This document shows, piece after piece, positions 25,527-33,513 of a stretch of DNA of 64,000 nucleotides; within the stretch, counting starts at the first letter, position 1, and each line of letters opens with the position of its first letter. The position numbers and the translations under genes are program-made. Below the pieces are notes generated by a model. It saw only the letters and a list, made by a program, of their open reading frames with translations, was not told the DNA's origin and did no database searches. The stretch lies in contig CAKVDZ010000010.1 in the NCBI GenBank assembly GCA_934728585.1, positions 4,980-68,979 of the forward strand, in the 5' to 3' direction. This DNA is from an uncultured Candidatus Melainabacteria bacterium (GTDB taxonomy: Bacteria > Cyanobacteriota > Vampirovibrionia > Gastranaerophilales > Gastranaerophilaceae).

Positions 25527-26858
25527 TTATTTGCCAATGCAAAAATTGTCAAAAATATTATTCAAAATATCGTCCGTAATTACTTCTCCAGTAATTTCAT
25601 CTAAACATAAAAGTGCTTGTTTTACATCAATTGAAATCAAATCTTGTAATTCATTGACTTTACTTGCCATATAAGCTTGCATTAAGCTTTCTTTAGCTTT
25701 TTCTAGGCAATCTTGCTGACGTTTGTTTGTTACAAATTCTGTATCTTCTGGAGAAAATTCCAAAATAATTTCTTTAATTTTTTGTTTTAATTCTTCAATG
25801 CCAGCTTCTGTTTTTGCAGAAATACATACGGCATCTTTTGGACGCTCTTGGCTTACATCGCATTTATTTGCAATTACAAGATGCTTTTTATCTTTTATAA
25901 AATTTAAAATAACTTTGTCTGCGTCATTCAAACCACTTGTTAAATCGTACATAAAAATAACTAAATCCGCTTCTTTTGCTGCTTGTTTAGAATATTCTAT
26001 CCCTATTTCTTCAACTTTATCAATGCTTTCATCTTCTCTAATGCCAGCTGTATCAATCAAGGTAACTGGTATTCCTAAATCAAGTGTTTCAGTTAAAACA
26101 TCACGAGTTGTACCTGCAATTTCAGTAACAATTGCTCTATCTAGGCTAAGAAGTGTGTTAAATAACGAAGATTTACCTACATTTGGTTTGCCAACAATCG
26201 CAATCTTAATTCCTTGACGCATAATATTACTTGATTGCGCATTAACTAAAATTTTATCAATTTTTTCAATTTCTTTTTCAAAGTCACTAATCAAGCTTTC
26301 ATAGCTTGGTTCTGCAACATCTTCTGGGAAGTCAATTCCTGCAACAATTCTAGACAAGGTTTCAAAAATATCACCTTTAATTTCAGAAACTTTTTGCGCT
26401 AAAACTCCAGATAAATTTTTAGCCGACTGAATTGCAAAATTTTGAGTTTTTGAGTGAATTAAGTCAGCAACAGCTTCTGCTTGAGATAAATCAAGTTTTT
26501 TATTTAAAAATGCTCGCTTAGTAAATTCTCCTCTTTCAGCCATTCTTGCGCCATTTTTTAACACTATTTCAAGAATGTTTTTAACAACATTAATACCACC
26601 GTGACATTGGATTTCAATAACATCTTCGCCTGTATAACTATTAGGATTCTTAAATGGCAAAACAACAACTTCATCTACTTTTTTATCACCGTCTACAATC
26701 CAACCGTGACAAATCATTCTTGGTTTTATTGTTCCAGTAAAAATACGCTCTGTAATCTCAAAACTTTTTTCACCAGAAATTCTTATAACACCAACTCCAC
26801 CAGTACCTAAAGGAGTTGAAATTGCAGTAATAGTATCAAATTCTTGTATAATGTTCAT
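25527..26858 (-). CDS. mnmE: tRNA modification GTPase MnmE
   Basis: MnmE works with MnmG to add the 5-carboxymethylaminomethyl group to wobble uridine-34. The 443-residue protein has the N-terminal tetrahydrofolate-binding domain (TPLGTGGVGVIRISG, YTGEDVIEIQCHGG). The helical domain is split around the G domain, whose motifs are GKPNVGKSSLFN, GTTRDV, DTAGIRE and NKCD. The invariant C-terminus FCIGK carries the cysteine that is essential in the family. It leads the mnmE-ribE-ribBA run and shares substrates with MnmA, encoded at 15.3 kb. Confidence 0.97.
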   Translation of the reverse strand: MNIIQEFDTITAISTPLGTGGVGVIRISGEKSFEITERIFTGTIKPRMICHGWIVDGDKKVDEVVVLPFKNPNSYTGEDVIEIQCHGGINVVKNILEIVLKNGARMAERGEFTKRAFLNKKLDLSQAEAVADLIHSKTQNFAIQSAKNLSGVLAQKVSEIKGDIFETLSRIVAGIDFPEDVAEPSYESLISDFEKEIEKIDKILVNAQSSNIMRQGIKIAIVGKPNVGKSSLFNTLLSLDRAIVTEIAGTTRDVLTETLDLGIPVTLIDTAGIREDESIDKVEEIGIEYSKQAAKEADLVIFMYDLTSGLNDADKVILNFIKDKKHLVIANKCDVSQERPKDAVCISAKTEAGIEELKQKIKEIILEFSPEDTEFVTNKRQQDCLEKAKESLMQAYMASKVNELQDLISIDVKQALLCLDEITGEVITDDILNNIFDNFCIGK

Positions 26859-26924
26859 ATCCTGATTATACCGTTAACACAACACACATGCAACTATTGG
26901 CAAGATATAAAACAAGTAACAAAA

Positions 26925-26957
26925 ATGGGAGGGATTTTGAAATTTTCAAAATCCCTC
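26925..26957 (-). terminator. Intrinsic terminator downstream of the helical Gln/Asn-rich gene
   Basis: On the minus strand a GAGGGATTTTGAA stem pairs with its complement (26929-26957, loop of about four) and is followed by CCATTTTTG. It lies between the stop of the gene at 26979 and the mnmE start. Confidence 0.75.
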
Positions 26958-26978
26958 TACTTGCCTATGTCTTATTTT

Positions 26979-27620
26979 TTATAAAAATGAAATAATTTTT
27001 GCTAAGGTTGATAAAGTATCTAAATTTATATTGTTATTTGAAGAATTTGATGATGCTAAAGTATAATCTTTTCCGCTATTACTTAAACCCAAGGCCATTG
27101 AAATTGCACTCATCGCATTCGAATTTGATTGGTTCTGCAAAGTGTTCAACAGGTTAATATAATTGTATCTGTTTGATAATTCGTTGTTATATAAATCGTT
27201 TTGTTTTAAAATCAAGTTTTCTGCTAACTGTGCTATCGCGTTACTTCGGCTATTTTCAATATTGTTTAAATTGTTCATGAACATTGAATTATCCAGATTT
27301 CCAAATCGTGAAGCAATATCGTTTTTTAAATTGTTCAAAATAGGTGTATAGATATCATTAATCGACTGTTGACCTTGTTTTTGGTAAGCATTCAACTGTG
27401 ATTGAAGTTTTTTCATCGTATCATTTGAAAAAACATTTACCTGTGGAACAATGTCCGCAAGAGTTTTTTGTGAATAGTCGTACAAAGCTTTTTCGTACTC
27501 GTCCATATTATAATTTCCATGAACTGTACCGCCTGACATAGAAGTCGTTGCCTTTTTCTTGCCATTAATACTATAACTTCCACTTGGATAAGACGAAGTA
27601 TAAGAAGTCTGTTTGCTCAT
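26979..27620 (-). CDS. Gln/Asn/Ser-rich helical protein, unknown function
   Basis: The ATG at 27620 is used because AAAGGA lies seven bases upstream; this gives 213 residues. A Ser/Gly/Tyr-rich N-terminus (1-35) is followed by long amphipathic helices with many Asn and Gln (about 40-165) and a polar tail ending in a short hydrophobic stretch (LSTLAKIISFL). There is no signal peptide. It is a single-gene unit with its own consensus-like promoter and terminator. Coiled-coil structural or surface-associated proteins look similar, but no family is recognised. Confidence 0.65.
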   Translation of the reverse strand: MSKQTSYTSSYPSGSYSINGKKKATTSMSGGTVHGNYNMDEYEKALYDYSQKTLADIVPQVNVFSNDTMKKLQSQLNAYQKQGQQSINDIYTPILNNLKNDIASRFGNLDNSMFMNNLNNIENSRSNAIAQLAENLILKQNDLYNNELSNRYNYINLLNTLQNQSNSNAMSAISMALGLSNSGKDYTLASSNSSNNNINLDTLSTLAKIISFL

Positions 27621-27688
27621 AAAATTATCCTTTCTAAATTTTATTAGCAAAGACAAAATTTTGTTTTTAAGGGGCTGGTATGCATAAT

Positions 27689-27717
27689 ATTATACCATTT
27701 TTTGAAGATATTGTAAA
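27689..27717 (-). promoter_or_regulatory. Promoter of the helical Gln/Asn-rich gene
   Basis: On the minus strand TTTACA and TATAAT are separated by exactly 17 bases, which predicts a leader of about 60 nt. Confidence 0.75.
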
Positions 27718-27726
27718 ATTTTTAGA

Positions 27727-27764
27727 TAAAAAAGCGGGCGACGATTAAAATCGTCGCCCGCTTT
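27727..27764 (-). terminator. Intrinsic terminator of the DegT aminotransferase transcript
   Basis: A GC-rich inverted repeat of about 15 bp around AAAGCGGGCGACGAT (27731-27764) is followed on the minus strand by a run of T (CTTTTTTTATC). It ends the transcript that carries the tandem 94-base repeat. Confidence 0.85.
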
Positions 27765-27775
27765 AAAAAGTTTTT

Positions 27776-27997
27776 GCCTCAGCTCGCTCGCGCTTCTTAC
27801 TCGCTCGCGTGTAACGGCAATTCCGAGTTTTGATTTTCGTGATCTCATCACTCAATCAAAAACTCTCCAGCCTCAGCTCGCTCGCGCTTCTTACTCGCTC
27901 GCGTGTAACGGCAATTCCGAGTTTTGATTTTCGTGATCTCATCACTCAATCAAAAACTCTCCAGCCTCAGCTCGCTCGCGCTTCTTACTCGCTCGCG
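27776..27997. repeat. Tandem 94-bp direct repeat (family A), 2.4 copies
   Basis: Two copies (27776-27869 and 27870-27963) read identically by eye and are followed by the first 34 bases of a third (27964-27997). The array ends exactly where the DegT stop codon begins, so on the minus strand it forms the 3' untranslated region. Each full copy holds a nested hairpin (27825-27865 in copy 1): GAGTTTTGATT pairs with its near-complement, around an inner GTGAT/ATCAC. Parts of the unit recur at 35275-35309 and 35350-35371. It is much more GC-rich than its surroundings. It is not a CRISPR, because there are no spacers. Confidence 0.92.
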
Positions 27998-29116
27998 CTA
28001 TGCTAAAGCTTTAGTTTCTTGAATACATTCCATTAATGTATTAGCAACTGTTTTTTGTTCTTCTAAAGTAATTTCTGGGAACATTGGTAAAGAAATTACC
28101 ATTTCAGTATCTTTTTCAGTATAAGGTAAAGAACCTTTGCCCATACCTAGGTATTCATGAACTTTTTGTAAGTGTAATGGAATTGGATAATACAACATAG
28201 CACCTACGCCACGTTCTTGCAACATTTTGTGGATATTATCTCTGTTAGGAATTTTAACTGTATATTGGTGATATACGCAATATGTATCGTCTAATTCTGT
28301 TGGAGTTTGAACATCTTCGCAATTTGCAAATAACTCGTTATAAGTTTTTGCGTGAGCACGTCTTGCTTCGTTCCATTCGTTAATGTAGTTCAATTTAACT
28401 CTTAAAATAGCTGCTTGAACTTCATCTAATCTTGAGTTTACACCAATTTCATCGTGGTGGTAACGAATAGCGCCACCGTGGTTTCTTAATGCAAGAACTC
28501 TATCTTTGATAGTATCTGAGTTTGTAGTTAATAAACCACCATCACCCATACCGCCTAAGTTTTTAGTTGGGTAGAAGCTGAAGCAACCAATATCACCAAA
28601 TGAACCAACCATTTTGCCGTGTAATTTAGCACCAATTGCTTGGCAAGCATCTTCGATTACATATAAGTTATGACGTTTAGCAATATCTAAAATCATATCC
28701 ATGTTTGCTGGTTGACCATATAAGTGAACTGGAATAATTGCTTTTGTTTTTGGTGTAATAGCGTTTTCGATTTTTGCAGGGTCAATATTGAATGTATCAG
28801 GATCAATATCAACAAATACTGGTTTTGCACCTACAATACCGATAGCTTCTGAAGTTGCAACAAATGTAAATGCTGTTGAAATAACTTCATCGCCAGCGCC
28901 TATATCTAAAGCTCTTAAAGCCAAGTGTAAAGCATCTGTACCAGAGTTTAAAGCAACTGTGTGTTTAACACCGATAAAATCTGCTAATTCTTGTTCTAAA
29001 GCTTTGTTGTGTTTACCTAAAATGTATTGACCAGAACGTAAAACTTCTAAAACTTCTTTTTCTACTTCTGCGCCAATTTGTGCGTATTGTCTTTTTGAAT
29101 CTAAAATAGGTATCAT
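27998..29116 (-). CDS. DegT/DnrJ/EryC1 family PLP-dependent sugar aminotransferase
   Basis: The ATG at 29116 is preferred because AAAGGAG lies seven bases upstream; this gives 372 residues. The fold-type I aminotransferase pattern is clear: ALNSGTDALHLAL near residue 55, PVHLYGQPANMD, EDACQAIGA, and the PLP-binding lysine in FSFYPTKNLGGMGDGG, followed by NSRLDEVQAAILRVKL. Members transfer amino groups to keto-sugars for O-antigen, glycan or cell-surface sugars. The sugar cannot be told from sequence. No other sugar-modifying gene is adjacent. The stop codon abuts a tandem repeat array. Confidence 0.92.
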   Translation of the reverse strand: MIPILDSKRQYAQIGAEVEKEVLEVLRSGQYILGKHNKALEQELADFIGVKHTVALNSGTDALHLALRALDIGAGDEVISTAFTFVATSEAIGIVGAKPVFVDIDPDTFNIDPAKIENAITPKTKAIIPVHLYGQPANMDMILDIAKRHNLYVIEDACQAIGAKLHGKMVGSFGDIGCFSFYPTKNLGGMGDGGLLTTNSDTIKDRVLALRNHGGAIRYHHDEIGVNSRLDEVQAAILRVKLNYINEWNEARRAHAKTYNELFANCEDVQTPTELDDTYCVYHQYTVKIPNRDNIHKMLQERGVGAMLYYPIPLHLQKVHEYLGMGKGSLPYTEKDTEMVISLPMFPEITLEEQKTVANTLMECIQETKALA

Positions 29117-29191
29117 TTTTTTCTCCTTTACCATGTTCCTTAACTATAGTTTAACACAGTTTTTGAGTACCTTTATATAAACTTAATAAAT

Positions 29192-29512
29192 TTAATTTCT
29201 GAAATATTTACAAGTATTCATAAATTCTTTTATTGCTGGACAATTAATTACTGTTTCATAATCTTTTTGCGAAATTAATCCTTGACATTGACCAATAAAC
29301 ACAGCGTTTGCTCGATTTTTAGCTTTTAATTTTACAAAAATCTTTTCTAATTGTTTTTTAACAGTCGATAATGTTACCTTAAAAACTTTTGCAATTTGCA
29401 AGTTCTCAAAGCCAGCTGCGACTAGAATAAGTATTTCTAGTTCCCTTCTACTTAAAATCTTTTCTTTATTTTCCAAGTTTATATAATTCGGGAGAATCTC
29501 ATAATTTCTCAT
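29192..29512 (-). CDS. Small LuxR/GerE-type DNA-binding regulator
   Basis: The 106-residue protein is almost only a LuxR-type helix-turn-helix: LSRRELEILILVAAGF, then NLQIAKVFKVTLSTVKKQLEK and IFVKLKAKNRANAVF (about 20-75). There is no receiver or autoinducer domain. It ends with a short tail containing two cysteines. Such single-domain regulators act as dimers or are relatives of response-regulator output domains. It is downstream of three small membrane-protein genes and may control them, which is inference. Confidence 0.8.
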   Translation of the reverse strand: MRNYEILPNYINLENKEKILSRRELEILILVAAGFENLQIAKVFKVTLSTVKKQLEKIFVKLKAKNRANAVFIGQCQGLISQKDYETVINCPAIKEFMNTCKYFRN

Positions 29513-29576
29513 AAAATTATGATAAAACAGTAAGAATTATAAGTATATTAGGCACTTGGCTAAAATTTATCAAATT

Positions 29577-29891
29577 CTAATACTGGCTTAATACAATGTA
29601 AACAACAAATCCCATAATCAAAAGTGCAATGCCTAAACTTATTACTAAAACTTTTAGATTTTGAAGAATATATTTTTTTGTTTGCTCTGGCTTTTTTCTA
29701 TAACTTTCTTTTAAATTTTTTATCGTCAGAAAAGCAATAAAAATGCCCAAAGACACTAAAATTATTATAACAAGCCATGGCATATTTTCAAACGACCATT
29801 CAAAAAATTTTTCCGCCCATTCTTCCATTTTAAAACTTAAAAAAACAATTGCGCCTATTATTGCTATAAAAATTATATTATCAAACTTCAT
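29577..29891 (-). CDS. Small membrane protein 3 of 3 (104 residues)
   Basis: Three or four hydrophobic segments are visible (about 5-20, 38-57 and 80-101), with an aromatic and acidic helix EEWAEKFFEWSFENMPW between the first two and a Lys/Glu-rich loop before the last. It shares this plan with the two preceding small proteins, and they look like diverged paralogs. There is no recognised family. It is the last of the run behind recF. Confidence 0.6.
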   Translation of the reverse strand: MKFDNIIFIAIIGAIVFLSFKMEEWAEKFFEWSFENMPWLVIIILVSLGIFIAFLTIKNLKESYRKKPEQTKKYILQNLKVLVISLGIALLIMGFVVYIVLSQY

Positions 29892-29921
29892 TTATTGTTT
29901 CCTTACAGAAGATTTTTTCAC

Positions 29922-30329
29922 TTACCGAATAAATGGAAAAAGTATTCCTAATATTAACAAACTTATCACAAGAAAAATTAATGCTTGTTTCAATTTGTTC
30001 TTTGCATATTGTTTTTGTTGCTCTTTGTCTTTATATAAAATTTCGGTTTTTATAGGTATATCTAATAAATTCCAAACTATGATTATTGTAAAACATATAG
30101 CCAACATTTTCCATGAAGTTATACCAAATTGTTTTTGTAATATAAATTCAGTATAAAATTCTTTGAATATTTGTTGAGATTGAAAAAATAAAAAGCCAAA
30201 AATTCCAAAAAGAAAAACTATTAATATCCCACTTAATTTTTTATCTTGTAATATAGCTATTACAAATGATATTAATATTATTAAACATAAAATTCCTTCT
30301 ATTGATTCTATAATTAATCCAAAATCCAT
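29922..30329 (-). CDS. Small membrane protein 2 of 3 (135 residues)
   Basis: Four hydrophobic segments are visible (about 8-27, 33-50, 72-90 and 113-133), with FFQSQQIFKEFYTEFI between the second and third and a Lys/Gln-rich loop (KDKEQQKQYAKNKLKQ) before the last. The N-terminus MDFGLIIESIEGI resembles MDFKTTFDLIFGI of the neighbour upstream. Probably paralogous and co-transcribed. Function unknown. Confidence 0.6.
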   Translation of the reverse strand: MDFGLIIESIEGILCLIILISFVIAILQDKKLSGILIVFLFGIFGFLFFQSQQIFKEFYTEFILQKQFGITSWKMLAICFTIIIVWNLLDIPIKTEILYKDKEQQKQYAKNKLKQALIFLVISLLILGILFPFIR

Positions 30330-30380
30330 TATTCAATTACCTTCTTTATCAAGTTTAATTTTTTTGTTAATACTCTTTAA

Positions 30381-30746
30381 TTATACGAAATTAAACAATA
30401 TAGATATTAGTAATATAGCTACTATAAAAATTACAATTATAGGTAGTATTTTTTTATAAAAATAATCTGTAATTGTTTCTCCCTTTTTTGGAAGACCTAT
30501 TTCTAAAAACATATAAAATATAAGTAGCACAAAAACTAAAATTATCGCTCCCCAAGAAGTACTATTAACAAATTTCTCTATAAAATCCTCAAGAAATAAT
30601 TCAATTTTATCTAAGAATATCGCACCAAGAGCAATTAAACCAACTATTATTAATCCCCATAATTTATTAGTTTTTAATAAAACTATTATACCTATAATTA
30701 TTATAATTATTCCAAAAATCAAATCAAAAGTTGTTTTAAAATCCAT
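30381..30746 (-). CDS. Small membrane protein 1 of 3 (121 residues)
   Basis: Four hydrophobic segments are visible (about 8-26, 30-47, 67-84 and 100-120), with an amphipathic acidic helix IELFLEDFIEKFVN between the second and third. The ATG overlaps the recF stop as TAATG, so translation is coupled to recF. The plan matches the two following genes. No family is recognised. Confidence 0.65.
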   Translation of the reverse strand: MDFKTTFDLIFGIIIIIIGIIVLLKTNKLWGLIIVGLIALGAIFLDKIELFLEDFIEKFVNSTSWGAIILVFVLLIFYMFLEIGLPKKGETITDYFYKKILPIIVIFIVAILLISILFNFV

Positions 30747-31837
30747 TATTCAATTACCTTTCCATTATTAATTTTAAATATTTTCACATCACGCAAAAAT
30801 TCCTCGTTGAAAAATAGTGTGTCAACAGATGTTATTATCGTTTGAGTTTCTTTATCTATTGAATTTAATAAATAATTTTGTCTTAAATCATCTAATTCTG
30901 CTAGAACATCATCAAGTAAAAGTATTGGTGAAGTTCCGGCTTTTTCTTTGATAATATCTATTTCAGCCATTTTAAGCGCTAAAACAATTGTTCTTTGTTG
31001 ACCTTGTGATGCAAATTTTGTTGACTCTTTATTATTTATAAAAAAGATTATATCATCTCTGTGAGGACCAATCAAAGACTGAGCGCGACGGCGTTCGTCT
31101 TCATAATTTTCTTCTAACGCCTGTTTATAATTTTCTAAAATTTCTTCAACTGTTTCACCTGTTTCAAACGTAGAAGAATAAACTATTTTAAGCATTTCTT
31201 CTTCTGAAATATTTGAATGTTTTTTTGATGCAATTTTTTCGATTTCAGACAAGAATTTTTTGCGTAAATAGATAATATTTGCGCCTGCAATAGCTAATTG
31301 CTCGTTATAAACTTGCAAAAGAGCGTAATCAAATTTTTCATCTTTTAACAAATTATTTTTTTGCGCACGAATTTTTTCGTATTTAGAAATTCTTTCGTCA
31401 TACACTGGATAAATTTGTGAAATCGCTCTATCAAGCCATTTTCGCCTATCTTCAGGAACGCCTCGAAGCAACAATAAGTCTTCTGTAGAAAATAAAACCG
31501 TTTTAACTACCTGTTTAAAATCTTTTTGCGTAGATTTAACCTTATTTAATTTGAAAGTTTTTTTCTTTTCGTCTGTGTAAGTAAAATCCATTTCGATTTC
31601 AGTATTATTTTTATCTAAAATTGCCGAAATTTCCATTTGCTGTTTGTCAAAAAGGATTAAATCTAGGTTATTTGAAGTTCGAACAGATTTCAAGTTTGAT
31701 AAAAAATAAATGCTTTCTAAAATATTAGTTTTACCTTGAGCATTTTTACCAATAATCAGATTTTTAAAATCACAAAAATTGAGTTCCACATTTTTGCAAT
31801 TTCTATAATTAACTAATTTCAAACTTTTTAACTTCAT
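30746..31837 (-). CDS. recF: DNA replication and repair protein RecF
   Basis: RecF is an SMC/Rad50-like ATPase that loads RecA at gaps together with RecO and RecR. The 363-residue protein has the N-terminal LKLVNYRNC start, Walker A GKNAQGKTNILESIYFLS (30-47), RRKWLDRAISQI, the ABC-type signature region ASQGQQRTIVLALKMAE, and Walker B PILLLDDVLAELD. Length is normal. It is not beside dnaN or gyrB as in many genomes; instead three small membrane-protein genes follow, the first overlapping by one base. Confidence 0.95.
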   Translation of the reverse strand: MKLKSLKLVNYRNCKNVELNFCDFKNLIIGKNAQGKTNILESIYFLSNLKSVRTSNNLDLILFDKQQMEISAILDKNNTEIEMDFTYTDEKKKTFKLNKVKSTQKDFKQVVKTVLFSTEDLLLLRGVPEDRRKWLDRAISQIYPVYDERISKYEKIRAQKNNLLKDEKFDYALLQVYNEQLAIAGANIIYLRKKFLSEIEKIASKKHSNISEEEMLKIVYSSTFETGETVEEILENYKQALEENYEDERRRAQSLIGPHRDDIIFFINNKESTKFASQGQQRTIVLALKMAEIDIIKEKAGTSPILLLDDVLAELDDLRQNYLLNSIDKETQTIITSVDTLFFNEEFLRDVKIFKINNGKVIE

Positions 31838-31952
31838 AATTCAATTATATCTAAAATATTTTCAATCTCATACTTTTAAATGATGATATCTTGTCAGTTT
31901 TTATTAAAATAATAATGTAATAAGATGTCAAATCACGTATGGACTAGAGGGA

Positions 31953-32774
31953 ATGACAGAGGATTTCAACAATTCTTATAACAACATCAAGAGAGTTTCT
32001 GACGAAGAATTAGAAGCGCTTTGGACGAAGTATTTTGCAAATAAAGCTGACAAAAAAGTCAGAGATACTCTTATTGTGCAATATATTTACCTTACAAGAT
32101 ACGTTGTAAATCGTGTTAAAGTGTCACTTCCACCTACTTTTTCAGTTGAAGACATCTCAAGCTACGGCGTTGAAGGTTTGATTGACGCAGTAGAAAAATA
32201 TACGCCAGACAAAGGCGCACGTTTTGAAACTTATGCTCTTATGAGAATAAGAGGAAACATCATTGATAAAATTCGCTCGCAAGACTTTTTACCAAGAAGC
32301 GCAAGAAAGAAAATTAAAGACGTAAAACAAGCACAAGAACAATTGCGTCAAAAATTCGGACGTCCTGCAACCTCTGTTGAAGTTGGTGAATTATTAGGAA
32401 TGGAACCTCAAAGAGTTGACCAAATTTTAGCAGAAGACACTTCTATCGGCTCTATTTACGACAAAAAAGGTTCATCAGACGATAGCGTAGCTATTATTGA
32501 CACAATTCAAGATGAAAACAGACTTACTCCAGCTGAAGCGATGGAAGAAAAAGACGTTAAGTCTGAACTTGAAAATGCCTTGAAGCGTTTGCCCGAACGT
32601 GAACGTATGATTATGGTTCTTTACTATCACGAAAATATGACACTTAAAGAAATCGGTGAAACGATTGAAGTTTCTGAATCTCGAGTTTGCCAATTGCACG
32701 CACAAGCAATTATGAAACTTAAAAACATCTTGTCAGAAAACCGTGTTGAACGCTTGCAAAAGACTATTGTTTAA
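31953..32774 (+). CDS. Sigma-28 family RNA polymerase sigma factor (FliA/WhiG type)
   Basis: The 273-residue protein has sigma regions 2, 3 and 4: LIVQYIYLTRYVVNRV, SYGVEGLIDAVEKYTPDKGA, FETYALMRIRGNIIDKIR, then FLPRSARKKIKDV and the PATSVEVGELLGM segment (region 3). Region 4 has LPERERMIMVLYYHENMTLKEIG and SESRVCQLHAQAIMKLK. This is the FliA/WhiG pattern. FliA drives flagellar and chemotaxis genes in motile bacteria. No flagellar structural gene is seen nearby, apart from a possible FliK-like protein. It lies divergent from recF and ends with a strong terminator, so it is a single gene. Confidence 0.9.
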   Translation: MTEDFNNSYNNIKRVSDEELEALWTKYFANKADKKVRDTLIVQYIYLTRYVVNRVKVSLPPTFSVEDISSYGVEGLIDAVEKYTPDKGARFETYALMRIRGNIIDKIRSQDFLPRSARKKIKDVKQAQEQLRQKFGRPATSVEVGELLGMEPQRVDQILAEDTSIGSIYDKKGSSDDSVAIIDTIQDENRLTPAEAMEEKDVKSELENALKRLPERERMIMVLYYHENMTLKEIGETIEVSESRVCQLHAQAIMKLKNILSENRVERLQKTIV

Positions 32775-32793
32775 AAAAGTTTAAATATAATAG

Positions 32794-32826
32794 AGGCGCG
32801 GTTGATTTCATCAACCGCGCCTTTCT
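32794..32826 (+). terminator. Intrinsic terminator of the sigma-28 gene
   Basis: A 13-bp perfect stem around AGGCGCGGTTGAT (32794-32806 with 32810-32822, loop TTC) is followed by TTTCTGTT. It may also serve the converging gene at 32837. Confidence 0.85.
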
Positions 32827-32836
32827 GTTATATTTT

Positions 32837-33220
32837 TTAACCGCATACTTTATGAAAAGCCCATTGAAGCGCTGAAGATATCCACACGCTAAAGCCCATT
32901 TCATCAGCACCTTTACCGTTATAATTTTCAGCACCGCCTCTGCGTTTCCATTCTCTTTCTGTTATTGCACTGAAAGAATTGTTTTTTTTACCTTTGCATT
33001 TTGGTGCATATAACATTGTTGAATGATCACGCAAATTATCTGAGTCAAAAAGTTTGCCCTCGTTATTACCTAAAGTTGCTGAGTTTAATGAATCCGCATT
33101 ATTTGAAATGTTATTATTTAATGTTGTTTCTACTTTTCCAGTATTTTTTAAATTATTAGCTTTCTTTACATTACCAGCTGTCAAATTTCCAAAATTGTTG
33201 TTTAAATTTCCGATACCCAT
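32837..33220 (-). CDS. Hypothetical protein, Asn-rich N-terminus and Trp-containing C-terminus
   Basis: The ATG at 33220 has AAGGAG seven bases upstream and is preferred to a GTG two codons earlier, giving 127 residues. The N-terminal 60 residues are rich in Asn, Leu and Thr. The C-terminal part holds YAPKCKGKKNNSFS, TEREWKRRGG and FSVWISSALQWAFHKVCG. There is no signal peptide. No family is recognised. It converges with the sigma-28 gene. Confidence 0.55.
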   Translation of the reverse strand: MGIGNLNNNFGNLTAGNVKKANNLKNTGKVETTLNNNISNNADSLNSATLGNNEGKLFDSDNLRDHSTMLYAPKCKGKKNNSFSAITEREWKRRGGAENYNGKGADEMGFSVWISSALQWAFHKVCG

Positions 33221-33513
33221 ACGCACACTCCTTATAAATTGTTTTGTTTTGTTTTTTCTTATGATTTTTGTATCGGCATTAAAGTTTCAAACTTTAGCCC
33301 TCGCTTCGTTCCGTATCATATCATATTAAGCATTATAACTGAATTTGAGGTGTTTTAAAATCTATGTTTACACTTGTTTACATTATTAGAAATGTTAAAA
33401 ACGTTAATGAGATTTTTTTGAATAGTTAAATTGGTAAAGGCAAAAAGGCTATATGCTTATAGCTTTTCAATCATTCAACTCGACTCACGGTTCACTATTT
33501 ACCGTTCACTAAT

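Noticed and set aside
25231..26217. Plus-strand frames of 147 and 164 codons
   Set aside because: They are antisense to ribE and mnmE, whose motifs are beyond doubt.
27776..27997. Possible CRISPR array
   Set aside because: The repeat unit is 94 bases, copies are head-to-tail with no spacers, and no cas genes are near.
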